A stretch of 64,000 nt of DNA from Galbula dea (GCA_013399015.1 VWZX01000208.1:204830-268829); one strand, 5' to 3'. Counted from the first letter of the stretch, positions 33,141 through 48,452 are shown. Notes: generated by a model not told the origin, from the letters alone. Program-made: numbers and translations.

Positions 33141-36100
33141 TGTTTAGGACTCTTGTGTGACCTTGGAATAGGATAAAAGTCCTGGAGCACTGGGTAGGTG
33201 CCTTTCTTGGGTTTGTGGCCCCTGAGTAGGGCTTTGGTTAGGTTAGGTCCTTGTGGGTGTTGATTGTTGCTAATGGCCCCCAGCAGTCTATCAAGAAAAA
33301 TAGTGTCATATAGAAATTTATCAGTCTGCCTGTGTGAATCAGAAGGTATTGTGGAGAATGGTCCCCAAGTGTACAACTGGCTTTAAGTGGCTCAGCTGCT
33401 TTTCTGCATTTGAGTGACAGTGGTATTAAAGCAGTACAGAAACCCAACCATTCATCTTTTCTGGGTAGAGCAGCTGTCTTTCAATAACGGCTAGAGGAAT
33501 GCAGCTCTTCTCTATGACACTGATGTAAGGCAAGCTAAGATAGGAAGGATAATAGGTTCATGCATAGAGGATTACATTATTTCCTTTACCTAAACAACTG
33601 ACTAAGGTAAGAGGTAAATATTTGTTTATCATCTACAGATGTTACATAATTTATATAATTTAAGTAAAACCAAAGTTTTTCTAAATAGTAAATAAAATCT
33701 GGTTATTTTCCCCTGTCTGTATTTTTGGCAAGTATATTAATGTTCCAGATAAATAATTAAAAACAAAGAAATATGAATATAATAATTCCATTTGATTTAA
33801 ATAATGCTAAGAATACATGAGCTAAGAATAATGGTTAATGAAATCTTAAAGCTTTTCCTTTTATCCCTAGTCTATCTCCTGCCTCCTCCCCCCACCTCCC
33901 TTACCCCCATGGATTTAAGTTGTGTATATATCCTTCAAGAAAACTAAAGGTTAAGTTTTTGTTTAGGATGGAAGTGTTAGCCCCTGAGAAGAAAACACAT
34001 GAAGAGAATGAAGATTTGCAACAGTATCATCAGAAGCCTGCAAACTGCAAGAAATTGCTTAGGAATTGCTGCTTGATAAAGAGAATTTTTGCCTGGAAAA
34101 GTTTGAGCTCTAAAGGTACCTTTCCTATTTTTAGTGAAATCTTTAGTGTAGGAGAAATTATTATCTTTCCAAGAATTCTGAATTGTTCATAAAGTGATAT
34201 TACTGGATTTAGCATCAATCAAGTTACAGGTACAAAAAACCTCTGCTGTCTTGGTTGTGTTATGAAAAGAGGTTAAAAATGGTACAGCTTTGATTGAAGA
34301 TGCTTTATCATAATGTGATATAAATAATTGTACTGCATAAGCATTCATTTTGCAGCACATCAAAATATATGGTCTGCAGAAACGGTTTGCAGAAGAAAAA
34401 TAAAACCTTCAATCAGAAGATAAATGAATAAATGTAAAATATTAACAATTAAATGTATTAGTTTATCAGGGCCCAACCCATAAATCTGTTTTGATGAGTA
34501 AAACCTCCTTTGATCACTGTTAGAGTATATTTACATGGAAATTACATGATCAATCCCTTTGTCTTTGAGGAAATGGAGAAAGGTAATGTCCTGTCATTTT
34601 TATACCTAATGATGATATGTACTGTATTTATTAATAAAATGAAAATAATGTTTCTTTTTAAACTAGAAGTTGCCTGTGAAAAATCTCACCCATTGAAAGT
34701 CTAGCTCTTTTATGAATAGTAAATGAAACAGCAACCATCCTGAAGTGATGGTTAATCTGCTTTACATTGTTTTCCTCAGGAACTTCCACACAGTTAAGGA
34801 TTTTATTTTATGCACTGATTCCTCTTTTTACCTTCATATTTATACTGTGCAGCATGATGTAAAAACAAAACAAAAAACACTGCCCCAAACAACCCTTTCA
34901 GGTTTTGGCAGCATTTTTCACTCCTTTCGTACAGTTTATGTTAATAAAAAAATAGGTCCTCAGGAGACTGAATTTATGTTCGAGAGAATGAAAAAAAAAA
35001 AGCATAACATTTTTTTTGTCATGAAGAGCTAAGTCACCATATGCTGAGTGATATGTTATTTAATTTACACATTTAATTTTAAGGATATGTTCTAGTAGCT
35101 TGGTTTTGGCATTTAGAAACAATGAGCTGGTTAAATACAACCTGCCTCTGTTTTCAAACTGCCCTTATCCCAGTATTATCCCTGTGTGTATCAAACAAGT
35201 GTTTGATATGCCTTTTAATCTAAGCATAATCATTTAGCTATTCTTAGCCACTCATTTTTAAAGCTTTAGGGTAATATTTCCAACGAATGGCTACATGGAT
35301 CACCATGCATATTAGAGTTTGCTGAATACATTTTTGCTTTCTGATTACTGTATTATTTTGTATCTAATTCTCTGCACTTTCATTTATTTTTTGCATTTTT
35401 ACTAATGAAGCAAAAATGAATTTGCTGTAACCTTTTCAAATCACTCATCATTTTGTTCATTGAAAGCTTAGGGCTTCTTTTCATTGGGTTATTTAACAGC
35501 AATCTCAGTAGGCCTAAGGAATCGGCTCTCTAGAAATGATCTGTGAATCTAAAGCAAATTGCACTGAAGTTAATAGGTCTGATTCTTCAGTACCTTTAAA
35601 CTGGCTAATAACTGGCACCTTTGGAAAGACTTAAAATACTTGATAAGTAATGACAGAATTAAGGATTTCTTTTGTCTTGGTAAGGAGGATTAGCAGATAT
35701 ATGAACCACTGTAAAAGCAGGCTGAATAAAGTTACTCGGGATTACTCCAACAGAGACAAAATCAGAATCTGACACACAGTTAACTCAAAATGAAGCGAAT
35801 AATTCTGCTTTATCTAGTACCACATGATAGAAAGCACATCTCCATAGGAATATCATTAAATAACCTTTGAATATTTATCAAGATCAAGAAGACTGATGTC
35901 CTGAGGTACTTTCTTTAGCATTTTTCTGTTGTCTAAGGTGACCTCACTGGCTGAATAGGTCTTCTTGGACTTCAGTGCTAGAGCTTACTGATACCTGTTG
36001 CACAAATTGTACCTGGCATATCCCATTGCATTCCTGAGCCACAGCTGGGTAAGATTTCATACATATAAACAAGTGGGGCATTTCTGAAACCTCCTAGGCT

Positions 36101-39100
36101 TGGCTGTGGAGATGCTCATCTATTTACTGGAATAAGTTAAAAGGTCTACTGTAATTTAACCTTCCTCTTAGAACCCATGTCAGAGCAGTGGTGGCTACAG
36201 AGGACTGGCTACTGGGGTACTTGGCAATAGCTACTGTTTTCTGTTGACAAGATGAAGGTGGGCTTGCAAATGACACTGTGGTGGTTCATTCCCACTTAGG
36301 TATTCTTTTACATAAATCATATTCCCCACTGGATGTCTTAAGCTACCTTACACTAGTAAAGTGTAAGGGATAAAACAATCATTAGGCAGTTGAGGCTTGC
36401 AGTTTAGTACTTAAAAAACTGAAAAGGTTTTTTTTCATATTTAAAAAAAAAATAATGAAAAGTAAATACTGATTTTTTTGGTAGTTCACTGCAATTATAA
36501 TAGTTTCTGAGTGGCAATACTGTATATACAATATTGTATACACTAATACAGTAATGCATATTTGATCCTTCTTTCAAAACAGAGATTATTTCTTATCTAC
36601 AACTTGTTTTTCGTAATTTAATTTATTTGTATCGTCTTGAAACTAAGTTTGTCAACATGTTTTAACATTATACAATTAATTATACTTTCAGAGACAATTT
36701 CCATTTATGAATTTGGAGCAGGCAAATAAATTTGATTTACTGCAATGTTCAGATGATTTAACTCTATTTTCAGAATGAATAATCTTTGCTGTTATGATAA
36801 AATCTTTGAAAGTCCTGGCACTGGGTATGTCTTCCTGCTCTTCTTGCTTCAACATCTCTTTCAGGAGTAAGAAAAGTATTATAACATAAATACTGGAAAG
36901 ACAATTACACTCAGCCCTGTTCAGTGCAGTATTTAAATGTCATTAATTTAATTCAGTGGTGATTACTTCAAAGGAAAAACAAGAGAATTAAAAAAAATTA
37001 AGCCTTAATTGTATTTCAAAGAGAAGTAGAAGGAATAATATAGTTGTCAATGGGAAACAATTCCACATTAAAGTTGCTATTTTAGTCAATGCTCAGGGCT
37101 CACTAGTTTGTCTAATTCTCTCACACGGTAGTTTCAGAGAGCAGATATCTTGTAAGTAAGTTGAGAGGAATAGAGTATGACTATTGTGAGGTAAACATCA
37201 GTGAGAGCTCAATGCTGCAGTAAGATCTGGGACCAAGTTTAAAGTATGTGTTGAAAACCAGAAGCTTTTCACTTTCAAAAATGAGCAGCCCTGACGTTTC
37301 TCCTTACTAATTTGGCAACTTACTGAGTTAACCTAGGGCAGATATGAGTCTTTTCTGCTCATTCCATGCCATGAATATACATTTTGCTGCAGATTTTATA
37401 AAATACAAATGAGAGACACCAAGAGGACAAGTTGTCTTCACAAGATAAATTTAGAATTGCACCGCTGACTTTGCAATACATACTGCTAAAAATATAGATT
37501 ATCAACTGTTCATAATGTCTTTTATATTGTGTATATTCCCCAAACCATGTATTTATGAGTTGAGTTATGAATAATTCAGGAAGAATTCCAAGCTGTCAAC
37601 CAATATGTGTATTTTTACATGTCAAATAGTATATTTGACAAAATATTTAAGGAAAAAAAATAACCCTCGTCATTTGAGAGCTAGTTAAACATTCTGCTCT
37701 CCCTTGGGTTCTTCAAATACTCTCAGACTGAATACTTCAAAAAAATTCTTGCTGGAGATTGTCAGTACTCTTTTTTTTTAAACAGAGACTTCTGTTGAAC
37801 AGGGTAATAATTTGTCTCCCGAAAAATTTTCGTCACACTTGTTCAAAATTAACAAGAACCTTTATTATTATTGAAGAGGGTCCTTTAGTCTGACATACTC
37901 TTCCAATGTCTTGCAACACTAATTGTGTGCTTGTTTGTACCCCTTTTCTGTTCAGCAGTGCAGCAATGGGACAAAGACAACCTGAAAATATAGACAGTGA
38001 TGCAGGGTTTGTAATCCACTACCAAAGCACTCAGGTGCCTTAATTAGAAACTATCATGACTACTAATTAGGAGATGAGTTGTTTCTTAACTTTATTACTG
38101 ACGCAAAAGCATCTTCTTTTTGTTTGCTTATGCATGGAGTGATAGTTAATGAAATGTGCCTGGTCCTAGTCATCTTTCCATACAGGAAGAATATGAAATT
38201 AATGGCATAGATTGAAATGTCATAAACCAACAATAAATAATAGATATCCAATGTAATGAATAGCATATACTCCTGAGTTCATAACATTGTCCTACTAGCT
38301 GCTTATCATTGGGAGTCCTCTCTTAAAGGATTGCTGAAAAACTGTTCAGATCTTAACTTGCCCAGTAATTGATTTTTTGTGGTTTGTCAGATGTGTTGGG
38401 TTTTGCTTCACATCATGTCAAACTACTTCATGTAGTTTCCCTAGGACTTCTTTTCTCCAGTTTTCAGACAGGTGTATTTATTTATGTATGTATTTACTAG
38501 GTATGAAAAGATTGTTTTAAAAATGCTAATAAAACATGATGGAAAGAAAAGAAAAAAAAGTGAGGGAAAATAATATATTTTTAATATTTTTATTTTGCTT
38601 TTCACCAAGGCCTATTCACCCATTATTATCTCAGACAATGGAGTTTGTATTAAAAGACTTGTCAAGAAGGGAAGCTTCTTTATTTTGTTCCCTTCTCACC
38701 AAATGCTAACTATGAAAGACAAATCATGGCAATAAAATTAGAGGCTGTCCCTACTGAACACAATTTTCTTTTAAACTTGTAGCACAGAGTGATCTAATTG
38801 CAATAAGATTTCTAATACTGTCTTCAGGGTAGCAGTAACAGTTAATGGCATAAATTAACTGGCAAATGTGTTATACAGAAATGTTTGCTATCTTTCAGGT
38901 CATTAAAAGGGGAATTGGAAAAACATTGATTCTCACAACTTAGAATCATTCCAGAGTGATTAATGTTTTGGAAAAGGCTTTTGCTTTGTATTTGTGTACA
39001 GACTTGCTAAATTGAGCAATGCATATAGCTAATGAAAATGTAAGGCTCTGACACACGCTTTTATAATTATGTATAAAATTACATAGCATCATTTCTGGTT

Positions 39101-41219
39101 TGAGAAAGTTTAATAATCACTCTCTTCTATTACTCTTATTTAAAAAAAAAAAAGCCATAAGCAAATATCTGCTGACTTAGAGGCCACTGCCATGACAAAA
39201 GACCTTGCTGCATTACTCTCTACATACAAGGTTTTTAAACTTCTCCAAATTTAAAAATAAAATGGCACAAATCTTGCAATATCCACTGGTTTACAGTTTG
39301 GGGAGAATTCCTACCTGACTCTTCAGAGCCCTTGAAACAGTTGAAGAGTTTTTAAAGATGCTTATTACAAAGATAGCAAGTTGCAAAGTGCAGATTATGA
39401 AGTCAGTTCTCCTTAGAGTAAATGTATCCTTGTACAGGAGAAGGATATTAATGGGAATTAGACTTCCTCGGGGTTTGGCATTCAAAGGATTAAATACATT
39501 CCCAAGCTAACCTCTGAGAAACTTGTCTCAGAAAGATGTGAGTGTATCACTATATGGAGTTTCTGCTTTATGCTTTCCTGGTTGTATAAACAGAACACAA
39601 CAAGGTATATTTCTCCTTTTGTCTTGAAGATCTTCACATCAGAATGGATTTTTATGGTCTCCTGCAGTTGCCACCCTTGTAAGCCCAGCACTGCAGTTAC
39701 TAAGAGGGAAATGATGTTGGAGTTGAAGAATTAACTCATGGCACATCGCTGCCTAAATTCTCTACCTTTGCAAAAGAGCATGTTAAATTCCCAAGCTTTT
39801 TTTTTTCTCTTTTATTCACTTCTTTCTTTTTCTACTGGCCAGTGTTAGCACCAAGCAGTTTGCCTAAGATTCCTAAGAGATAATGCACAGTTTTACAATA
39901 TCTCTGATTCAGAGCTATGAATAGACTCTTTTTATTAACCATTTAGTTTTTTGTTAGTCATATTGAATGTGTGTTCTCATATAAAAAGCATGATGAACCA
40001 TAGATCTTACTGGAACCTTTCCAGGCATGTCACTCTGGACTCTGTATAATGAAATTTTATTCCATTAACATAATAAATTCTACTTACAAATGATCACTTT
40101 ATCCTTCAGTCAGGTTAAACCATTAGAAAAATACAATCCTAGCATCTTCTTGAATTCCAAAGAATAAAAGGAATAGCTGATTAACTGCTCTATAATCAGC
40201 TAGTTATATCAGAAATAGAATTGTATGTCTAATTCTCCTTATTTGTCTAGTAGAATCAGAGTTATTGCTTCAGTATCACGCAGGTATTTAGAAATGGTTC
40301 ATTGCAACACAATATAGAAACTATACACCTTGAACATGAAAGCAAACTATGAAGTTCTGAGCTCTCTATTTGAAAATATGATGTCTAATTTCATTTCCCC
40401 AGATTTTCCTTCAGCTTGCTAATTTGTTGAAAATCCGTTATTTAAAAGTCAAGTTCTAACAGTCAAAGGTTTGGAGTATAATAAATGTAGAGGATCACCA
40501 CTTTTGGGAAACTCAAATATATCCTTTATGAAACCAATATATACTTCTGTGTAGTTTCTGTAGTCACAGTATCTTTGATTTCTACTGTCTGCCAGTTGCT
40601 GCTTTTTATCTCAAAAAATGTATCAATCAAAAACTAATAGGCAAAGAATTGTATTAGATTAAGTGGAAGGACTTTTATATTTATAAGATTTATATTAGAA
40701 AATGGAATCAATCTTTAAATATCTTGTCAGTTTCCATCTGGGCATTATTCCAGCAATTTAAATGGTAAATACATAGAGAGAGCCTTCCAGATTAAATGGT
40801 AGCTTGGAATGTCTTTTTATAAATGCTATGACCCATAAAGGACTGAGTTTGTTGTGGTTAACAATGTCTGCATTTTGTTTACCAAAGAGTACTGAATATT
40901 AGTGCAGTATAATACAACTGTATTTGCAAGCATCTGTCACTGGAAACAGCCCTGCAGCTAGAAGGAACACTTCCACTGCAGATCAAGTAAGCTGTCAGAA
41001 GCAGCTTCTTTAAAGTATGCAAAGCCAGCTTTTTCCCTTTTTAATTTTTTTTCACAGTAAAGCACTATGACTGGATAACTTTTCACAAAAGATCAAAATA
41101 AAAGAAAAACCAACATCTTAGAAGTGGAAAGTTAGGACAGAAGAAAGGAGGGAAAAACACTGAGAACCAAATAAACCAGAATGACTAATACAACAAAATT
41201 ACATGTGGCTTTATTTGCT
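33141..41219. other. AT-rich unique sequence, no gene or transposon recognised
   Basis: Eight kilobases with only short, motif-free open frames, A/T runs and one pyrimidine tract (33,868-33,908). No CR1, LTR, DNA transposon or RNA gene was recognised. Confidence 0.6.
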
Positions 41220-41490
41220 TTTTCCCCTATTTAATTTATTGCTGCTGTCACCTTTCCCAAATGCTTCTTTCCCCTGGAGTCTGCAGTGTGGTCCTGACAG
41301 TTCTTCTGGCAGGTGACACTTCTGACAGGAGGGATTTGCTCTCCTTTCAGCCCAAAAGGAGTAAGAGGGAGGACTTGGTGCTCCTCATTGCTGCAGTAAT
41401 GCCATCCTGCTGGGATCTCCCTGCTGCTCCTTCAAGTAGCATTATCTTCTTGAGAAGGAACTGTGTTTCAGTTGTTCTTTAATTTTCTTA
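41220..41490. other. Locally GC-richer segment
   Basis: Contains a 73-codon open frame on the plus strand (41,261-41,482) that I do not recognise. No splice or promoter signals are clear. Noted only because composition differs from the flanks. Confidence 0.25.
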
Positions 41491-42199
41491 TTCAACCCTT
41501 CTGTGTGAAAGAGACCAGGAAAAACTCCATAAGGACCTGGAGTTTTTCAATGAACCATCTAAATGTTTAGTGGGCACAATGTCTGTATTACTCATACGTG
41601 GCAACTCTGCAACTGAATTTTGTAGATCACCTTAGCCAAATGCCAACAAACCTGTACTGTATAGCAGAGCAGAAGGCATACTTGATCTCACATATGTCAC
41701 AAGAAAATGGTGCTGTAAATAATGAGCTACCTAGGCAGTTTTTGCACTGGTCTCCATAACCCTCCACCTTTGAGGCCAGTGTGATTTCTTTGTTATACAG
41801 GCTGGAAAAAGGGGAATTATAGTAGGTGAGCAGACTGAAAAAGTTTAACACCTACAATATTACAAATCCTTTTCTAATGCATCATTTCATTTGTGATGTT
41901 CTTGGCCTTGTAAGTGCAAGAGCAAGATACTTGAGTGAGTTGTGGTTATCATTCCCAACAGTAGAGAAAACCTATTTCTGACATTGCAAGAACTCAAGGT
42001 CTAGGGCAACAGCAATGCGAAGCAGGTTTCATTTCCTACTTCTGGCCTAAGCAGCTGCATAGGTTAAGGTTGTCTTGAATGTCACAGCAAGTGACTAAAA
42101 GCAAGAATACATAATATTTCAACTTCTGTCAATTCACATCACCAAATTCCTCTGAATACAACTAGCATTACTTCATCTGGCTTCCTTGTTATACCTCAT

Positions 42200-42218
42200 G
42201 TGTGTATATATATATATA
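42200..42218. repeat. (TG)n/(TA)n microsatellite
   Basis: Short TG units pass into seven or so TA units. Confidence 0.85.
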
Positions 42219-45024
42219 AAGCCATAAGACTACTACATCTTTTGAGTGTAGCATCTATCAACTGAGCTGTTATGAATACATCCATGTTTATCTTTGCACA
42301 GGTTTGTGTTTATCTTTGCTGGTTGAGAGGTAAAATTTTGTAACAGTTGACAAGACCTACCTCCCCAAACCCTGATTGTTTGAATGCTTTAACTAAGTCC
42401 CTTAGTTCATACCACTTCTGACACAACTGTGATAAAAAATGACCAATGAGAAAATCAAAACTTAGATGGAGGAGGGGATACATCACAGTATTTCCGTACA
42501 ATAACTTAAACCTGATCCTTTGTTTCTGAATCTCAATGTTCTCTGTCATGAGAAAATGTCTGTAAACTCAGAAATTATTCCATCTCCCTCTAGAGATTCC
42601 ATCTCCCTCAGCACAATAGCCTACTGCTGCTATCAATTTCTTACCTGTCAATTTTGCCCGAAACCAGAAAACCTTTATTTTTTATTAAACAGAGTAGGAA
42701 CTCTCAGGTTATGGAAAGATTTGTAGAAATGCTTGTAAAGAAGACAACAGTACAGTTCTTTAGTTGTTGACTGAACAATTTAGAAAGTAGTGAACAAAAC
42801 GGGTTGCAGAAAAGAGATGCATATGGTTACTTTATACAGGAGAACTGAATTTCTTCTGTCACAGAGTTCTTAGGTAATATTAGAGAAGTCAGTTAAGACA
42901 AACATAAGGGGTTGAAACTGGATGTTTCTTGTCTTCTGAGTGAATCCTTGGAGGTTTGATTTGCAGAATACTGAGCACTTGCAGCATTACTAACTTGGCT
43001 TTGAACATATATGAAAGGCTGTGAAGCAGCATTGTGAAAAAAGCATTGTGAAAATGAGCTTCCATGAATTTCGTACCAAGTGCCCAAATTAGTCAGAACC
43101 TTTGATTTTAATCTCACTGTGCCTCTGTTCTGCATAAAGCAGACATCTTACAGGGATGTTGTGAATATAAATGTAGTAATGTTTGTGAAGCATTCAGACA
43201 CCGTAGTTATTGGTAAACATCATACAATATTGTATTTTCAGCTTAGATATTTAGTAATGTTTGATAAGTAAATCATGGGGGCACAAAATGTGGAAAAAAT
43301 GAAGTTTTGATTTTGGTAGATAGGTAATAGCTTTGAATTCATTTAGATTATCAAAAGACACTCCTGTTCAAACTATAGCACATGATCACATCATTAAAAG
43401 GTTGCACCATAATGCATATGTAGTAATGGGATGAACTAATGCTGTTAGTAGTTGCTATCGCAGTACATCTTTTTTGATGTATGCTTCCTATGTAATTAAT
43501 ATATACAGCAAAATTTCAAGTGTGAAGGATTTATAGCATAAAGCTCATGATCTTGGCTTGCAGTTGTGCTTAAAAGAAGAGCTAATGTGATTGATGAAAG
43601 GATCAGACCCTAAGACAAAAAGCGTGAAAGGTGTGAGGGGCACAGAAGGATGCACAACAGTGAGTTAATTGTGTAATGTTAAATCTTGGTTTGCTGAAAT
43701 GGATCAAAATCTTGCCATGAGTTTCATTGTAGCAGGAATTAAATTTAATTTGCTTTATAAAAATAACTTTATATGGAATAAAATAAACCTTTACATAGGA
43801 AAACAAAATATGACCTGTCTGTTGGCTTTGGAAGGTTACATTTGAATGTATGCCATATTTGTTTAGAAGGAGAATTTTTGGGGAAAAAAGTTTGATTTTT
43901 GCTAGAGATGGTTAGTGTCTCATTTTGAACAAGGGCCCAAATACTTAACATATTTAACTGATATCCCAACTTTAACTCTTTATTACTTCATTTTCTGTGA
44001 AGCAAATCATGAAATATCCAAATCTTACAAAAAGAACAGCTAGCTTTTGAATTTTCATTACCAAATCAAAACACAGAAATGAGAAAAAAAATAATACCAA
44101 CTTATTTTTATAATTCAGTTAAGCTACAATTGATTCTATACTAAAAACTAATCAGTATACTATAATTGAAGAGATATTTTTGGACCAATGTACCAGCTGG
44201 TATCACAGATGGTACAGATGGCATAAGGCTCATTAATGGGATAAAGATAATGTGTTGGCACAAAGATTTTTCTTTCCCATTATAAACTGTCTAATCAGAG
44301 TAATTTTAATTGATACACAATTGATACATTTGTATTCCACAAATCTGGGTAAATACTAGGATCCATACTTTGCAGTCAGTGACATTAGTATAACCTTAAT
44401 TTGCTCTGAAAAATCTCATATGTCATAGTAGGCAACAACTCGTTAAACATTACAATTTAAAACAAAGAATTGCAAGGCAAGATTGATATTATTTAAATGG
44501 CCAACCTCACATTTTTTAAAGGGATTAACAGAGAAATTTATGGGAACAGCTGAGTCCCTCAAAACTTTTCATTCTCAGAAGCTTTGATATTGGTGTAGGT
44601 ATGGCAAAAAGTCTGGTAGTCCTATTGGCAATTAACAGCTTTGATGACAAATGATCAAGAAATCATTCTAATTTTTTTCTCTGAAGATCCACAGTGTGGC
44701 TGGATATTTTTCAACAGTAATAGAGAGGCCTCACTGGGTAGTGTGGGCTTTATTGGACTTAATTTCTTTTCTTACAAGTGATATCCTATAAAGTGATGTG
44801 GAGTTCAAAAGATTTTTACTTGTGTCCCATTCAGAGCTTCATTTTCTCACTTCACTATTTTGTGTACATTGCACAAGATATATTTACAGTGTATCCCATA
44901 GAACAGATACCTACAGTGATGCTTTCAGTCATGAAGCTGGCAAGATATTGCTAGGTTGGGTTTTTCTCTGGTGCCTGAAATAAACCCATCTGCCACTGAC
45001 AAAAGTTGCCAGTGGGCACTTTGC

Positions 45025-45062
45025 TGAATATCAAGGCAATTGCATTCATTCCTTGATATTCA
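45025..45062. repeat. Perfect 12-bp inverted repeat with 14-nt loop
   Basis: TGAATATCAAGG at 45,025-45,036 is exactly complementary to CCTTGATATTCA at 45,051-45,062. The stem is shorter than a microRNA precursor needs. Confidence 0.7.
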
Positions 45063-48000
45063 AAAGCTCTCTATTCATTATAAATTAATTGTTGTATTTT
45101 TCAGGTTAGACAAAACCTCCAGAAGTATCTAAGCTTTTGTTCAACACTCCTAGAAGTCTAAGCATATTTAATAGGATATTATACCCAAGGACTCATTACT
45201 CCAGTATTTACAGCCACTTCCAGATCACACAAGAACGTGCCTGAAGGTCTTGGAATTTCTTTAGTGATGAAAACCTTAATCTGGAATTAATTTCACACAG
45301 ATCCTCAGCCTGCTAGTTGTTAGGACACATTGAAACAATGCTGGTCCAAATTGTTTGGTTGGGATAGCAAGTCACTGTGTTCAGTCAACAATCCAGAATA
45401 AAAACTGTATAGCTTAATGCCCCAAGGAAAACCTGTGAAAGAAGACAACACCTCAGGACAGGACAAATCCTGCTGGTTTCCTGTCAGGAGCTTGCCTCTC
45501 ACTGCAATATTCCTCTGAATGGCCATGACTGAGACATTAATAAAATGTGCCCTGCTCTCAAGTTCTTAAAGTTGCATTGGAAAAGGAGAATTTTCTTGCT
45601 TTCTTCTCTGACAATGATGTATTTTATTTTCTTGTGTGTGTGGCTATCCCACTTGTAATTAGAAAGTCTGCGTTCTTGTTATATGGTCCTTGTATAAGTA
45701 TCAAAGAGATAGGACTGATTGTTGCCCTTGTTAATCCCATTGTGTTTTTATCATTGGATGTAAATGCATATGAAAAAAGTGTGCAAAGTCTATCCTGGAT
45801 CCTGGCTTGGAAATCTCTGAGTTTATGCACTGAAGCAAACCTTTGAACACTAGGCAGAGAAGATTTTGTCTACTTGAGAATGTCAAACCATCATTTCTTT
45901 ATCTAGAAGTTGACAGAATCCAATAGATCAGCTAATAAATCACAAAAAGCAAATGACTTAGGAGAAGTGAGTATGTCCTACAGAAGGCAGTGGAGCATGG
46001 GTATTGTACTACAAGCATATAGATTTCTTGCATGCTTAGGAAATGTAAATTCTGTTTTCCCAAAATTTAGGATATCAAATCTTTACTGAAAATACTATTC
46101 CAGTCTCATGAAGCTAGTGTTGTCTGTTCTGTTTTTATGACAAACACTTTTTTTCATATTCAAAAATATTATGATATGAAACATGATTACATATTAAGTT
46201 GCAAGAACTGCTGTTTTAGTTCTCTGTAATAGTGTGAGAGAGAAAATCTACTTCCTTTGTGTTTCAGAAATATCTTTGTAACTCTTGGAAATAGTCTGTT
46301 AACAAGTTACCTGTAAACTTTTATTGTGAAAACAAAGCCTAGTTTTGCTACCATGTCTTTTTCCACAGTCATTTCTCAGGACCTTGGCAATGACAGAGTT
46401 TAATGGGAGTTACCTATTAAATCACCATTTCCCAGTGGGTCCACCCACACAGGACACATTTCTGTAATAACATCAGTGTTTCTGATATTTCTTAGAAGAT
46501 CCTGTTGACTTTACTGTTTCTATAAGGGCTGAAATGCTTTGATATAGGCCAAAACTTTACATGTTTCAGAAAGAAACCTTTGTTGGTGTTTAAAGTTCTC
46601 ACTTTTTTTGTGAATTAAAATCTGATTCTCATGGGCTTCGTATTATCAAAAATAGAATTATGTTTAATATTTTAGGAGATAAGCTAACAGTATCATTTGA
46701 AAACCAGGGATAGAGGAATTTGGATAAGAGTAAAGATAATGTGATTATTATGCCACTTGTCTTTTCACTCTCAGTGGGGTGCTGTGGATTCAAGGTTGGT
46801 AAAATTTCTTTATTTCACTCATAGGAAATGAAAGTTGAACCTGAGCCTTTTATTAGTCTTCTTGTCTGTTTTCTCCTTTTTGTAGTCTATTTTCTTTCTC
46901 TTCTCAGAAACTACAGATTATGATCTTGTCTCTGAAAAGAGTTCATAAGAGCCTTCTTTCAGTATCATAAAGCCCAAAGTTGATCCATTTTCTATCAGAC
47001 CTTTGAATTGCCAGCTGGTTTGTATTCCAGTCTTATAACTTTTAAATAATAATAATAATCTTTAGCTGATTAAATGTCTCAGAATAAATTATCATAAACT
47101 TTCTAGTTTTGTAAAGTTGGTGTTATATAAATGATTTAAAATTCTATGAACTTCCTCTTTCTTAATTATCAGAAGTACTAAATTCAGTGAGATGTAGATT
47201 TTCAAACAATTAAATTGTTGGTTTCTGGGTCATTTTATCAGATAACTATGTCTTATGTCTTCTCCACAAAATATCTTTAATGGCTCTTAATAATATCCTG
47301 CCAGTTAGACTTTCTCTGACTGCCAGATTTTGATTGCATAATATGCAGTTTACTTTATACCAGGATTGGAGATTCTGAAGATTTGGGAACTGTAGATAAA
47401 ATCGATTCAAGGGTTTGTCTTCTGAGCCACTGGTCCATACAATAGACTTGCATGTGTTTGCTGAAGGAGTCGTCTTCTGCATGGGATCTCAAACTCAGTG
47501 GCTAACTTTTTAATTACAGCAGTAGAGTAACATAGTCCTCTTTCTAAGTGCAAGATATATATGGTATTTTTGGGGGCAATATCCAGGCTAAATTCCAAAC
47601 TTAGTTTTTGCATCCTACTTAACTCAGCTTTTAGGTTTGATCTTCCTCAACTCGAACTGAACTAGATATAAAATTGAAACCGTACTGAATTTTCATGTAG
47701 CAGGGCCAGAGATCAGTGTATTTCTGTAACTCATAAAATAATTTGAAGTTAACTGTAGAATGTAGCATCAGTTGTCAGAGCAGAAAGTCAGATTGTTAGC
47801 TGCCCTTCACTACCTTAGGCTCTAGGACAGGAAATGATTGATTATTTTTACTCAATCACTTACAAAAATATTCTTAACCTTTCCTGGAGAAATGCAGATG
47901 CCTTTGTTCTCTCCTCACACTGTAGTGCAGCAGAGTTTGAGCTCATTTTTTTGTTGCCTTTCACTTTTCCTGGAAAGATGCACTTCTGCAGACTGGTTAA

Positions 48001-48446
48001 AAAATTTGCTTAATGAGAAAAAACACTTAAAAATCTATTTATACCAGATATAGATGACTTCACTAAGGATAAGGCTGTGGGCAGATGGACCTTCTGTATT
48101 TCATAGACACTGAATCTGTCAGCTTTTCTAAAATCATAGCTATGCTCTATGGGTTCCTCTGGCTGGCTCCAGGTAAGAAGTTGGTTATCTTTATTTTTCA
48201 TTAATTTAATAAATGCTGTCATGTTAGGCAATTTGTAGTCTTTTTTTCAGGTAAAAAAAATTGTAATCAAAATGCTGTAAAGGTTCATAAATTCCTTTAT
48301 TTATAATTATTCCATATAAGGTAGTGTCATGTTTTAACCCAGTAGACAGCCAAACAGCACACACTAGTGTACACACCAGTGTACACTCACTGGGGCAGAG
48401 AATCAGGCTGAAAAACAGTAACATTTGTGGGTTGAGGTAAATACAA

Positions 48447-48452
48447 TTTAAT
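48447..48452 (-). terminator. Polyadenylation signal of the solo LTR
   Basis: ATTAAA on the minus strand, about 135 bases downstream of the TATA box and inside the LTR, fitting an R/U5 border. Confidence 0.5.

Larger units (their letters stand above)
41491..48319. other. AT-rich unique sequence, no gene or transposon recognised
   Basis: Short motif-free open frames only. Contains a TA microsatellite (42,200-42,218), a 14-bp direct repeat ATTCCATCTCCCTC (42,577-42,590 and 42,596-42,609), a GCATTGTGAAAA duplication near 43,030-43,053 and a perfect hairpin at 45,025-45,062. Confidence 0.6.
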
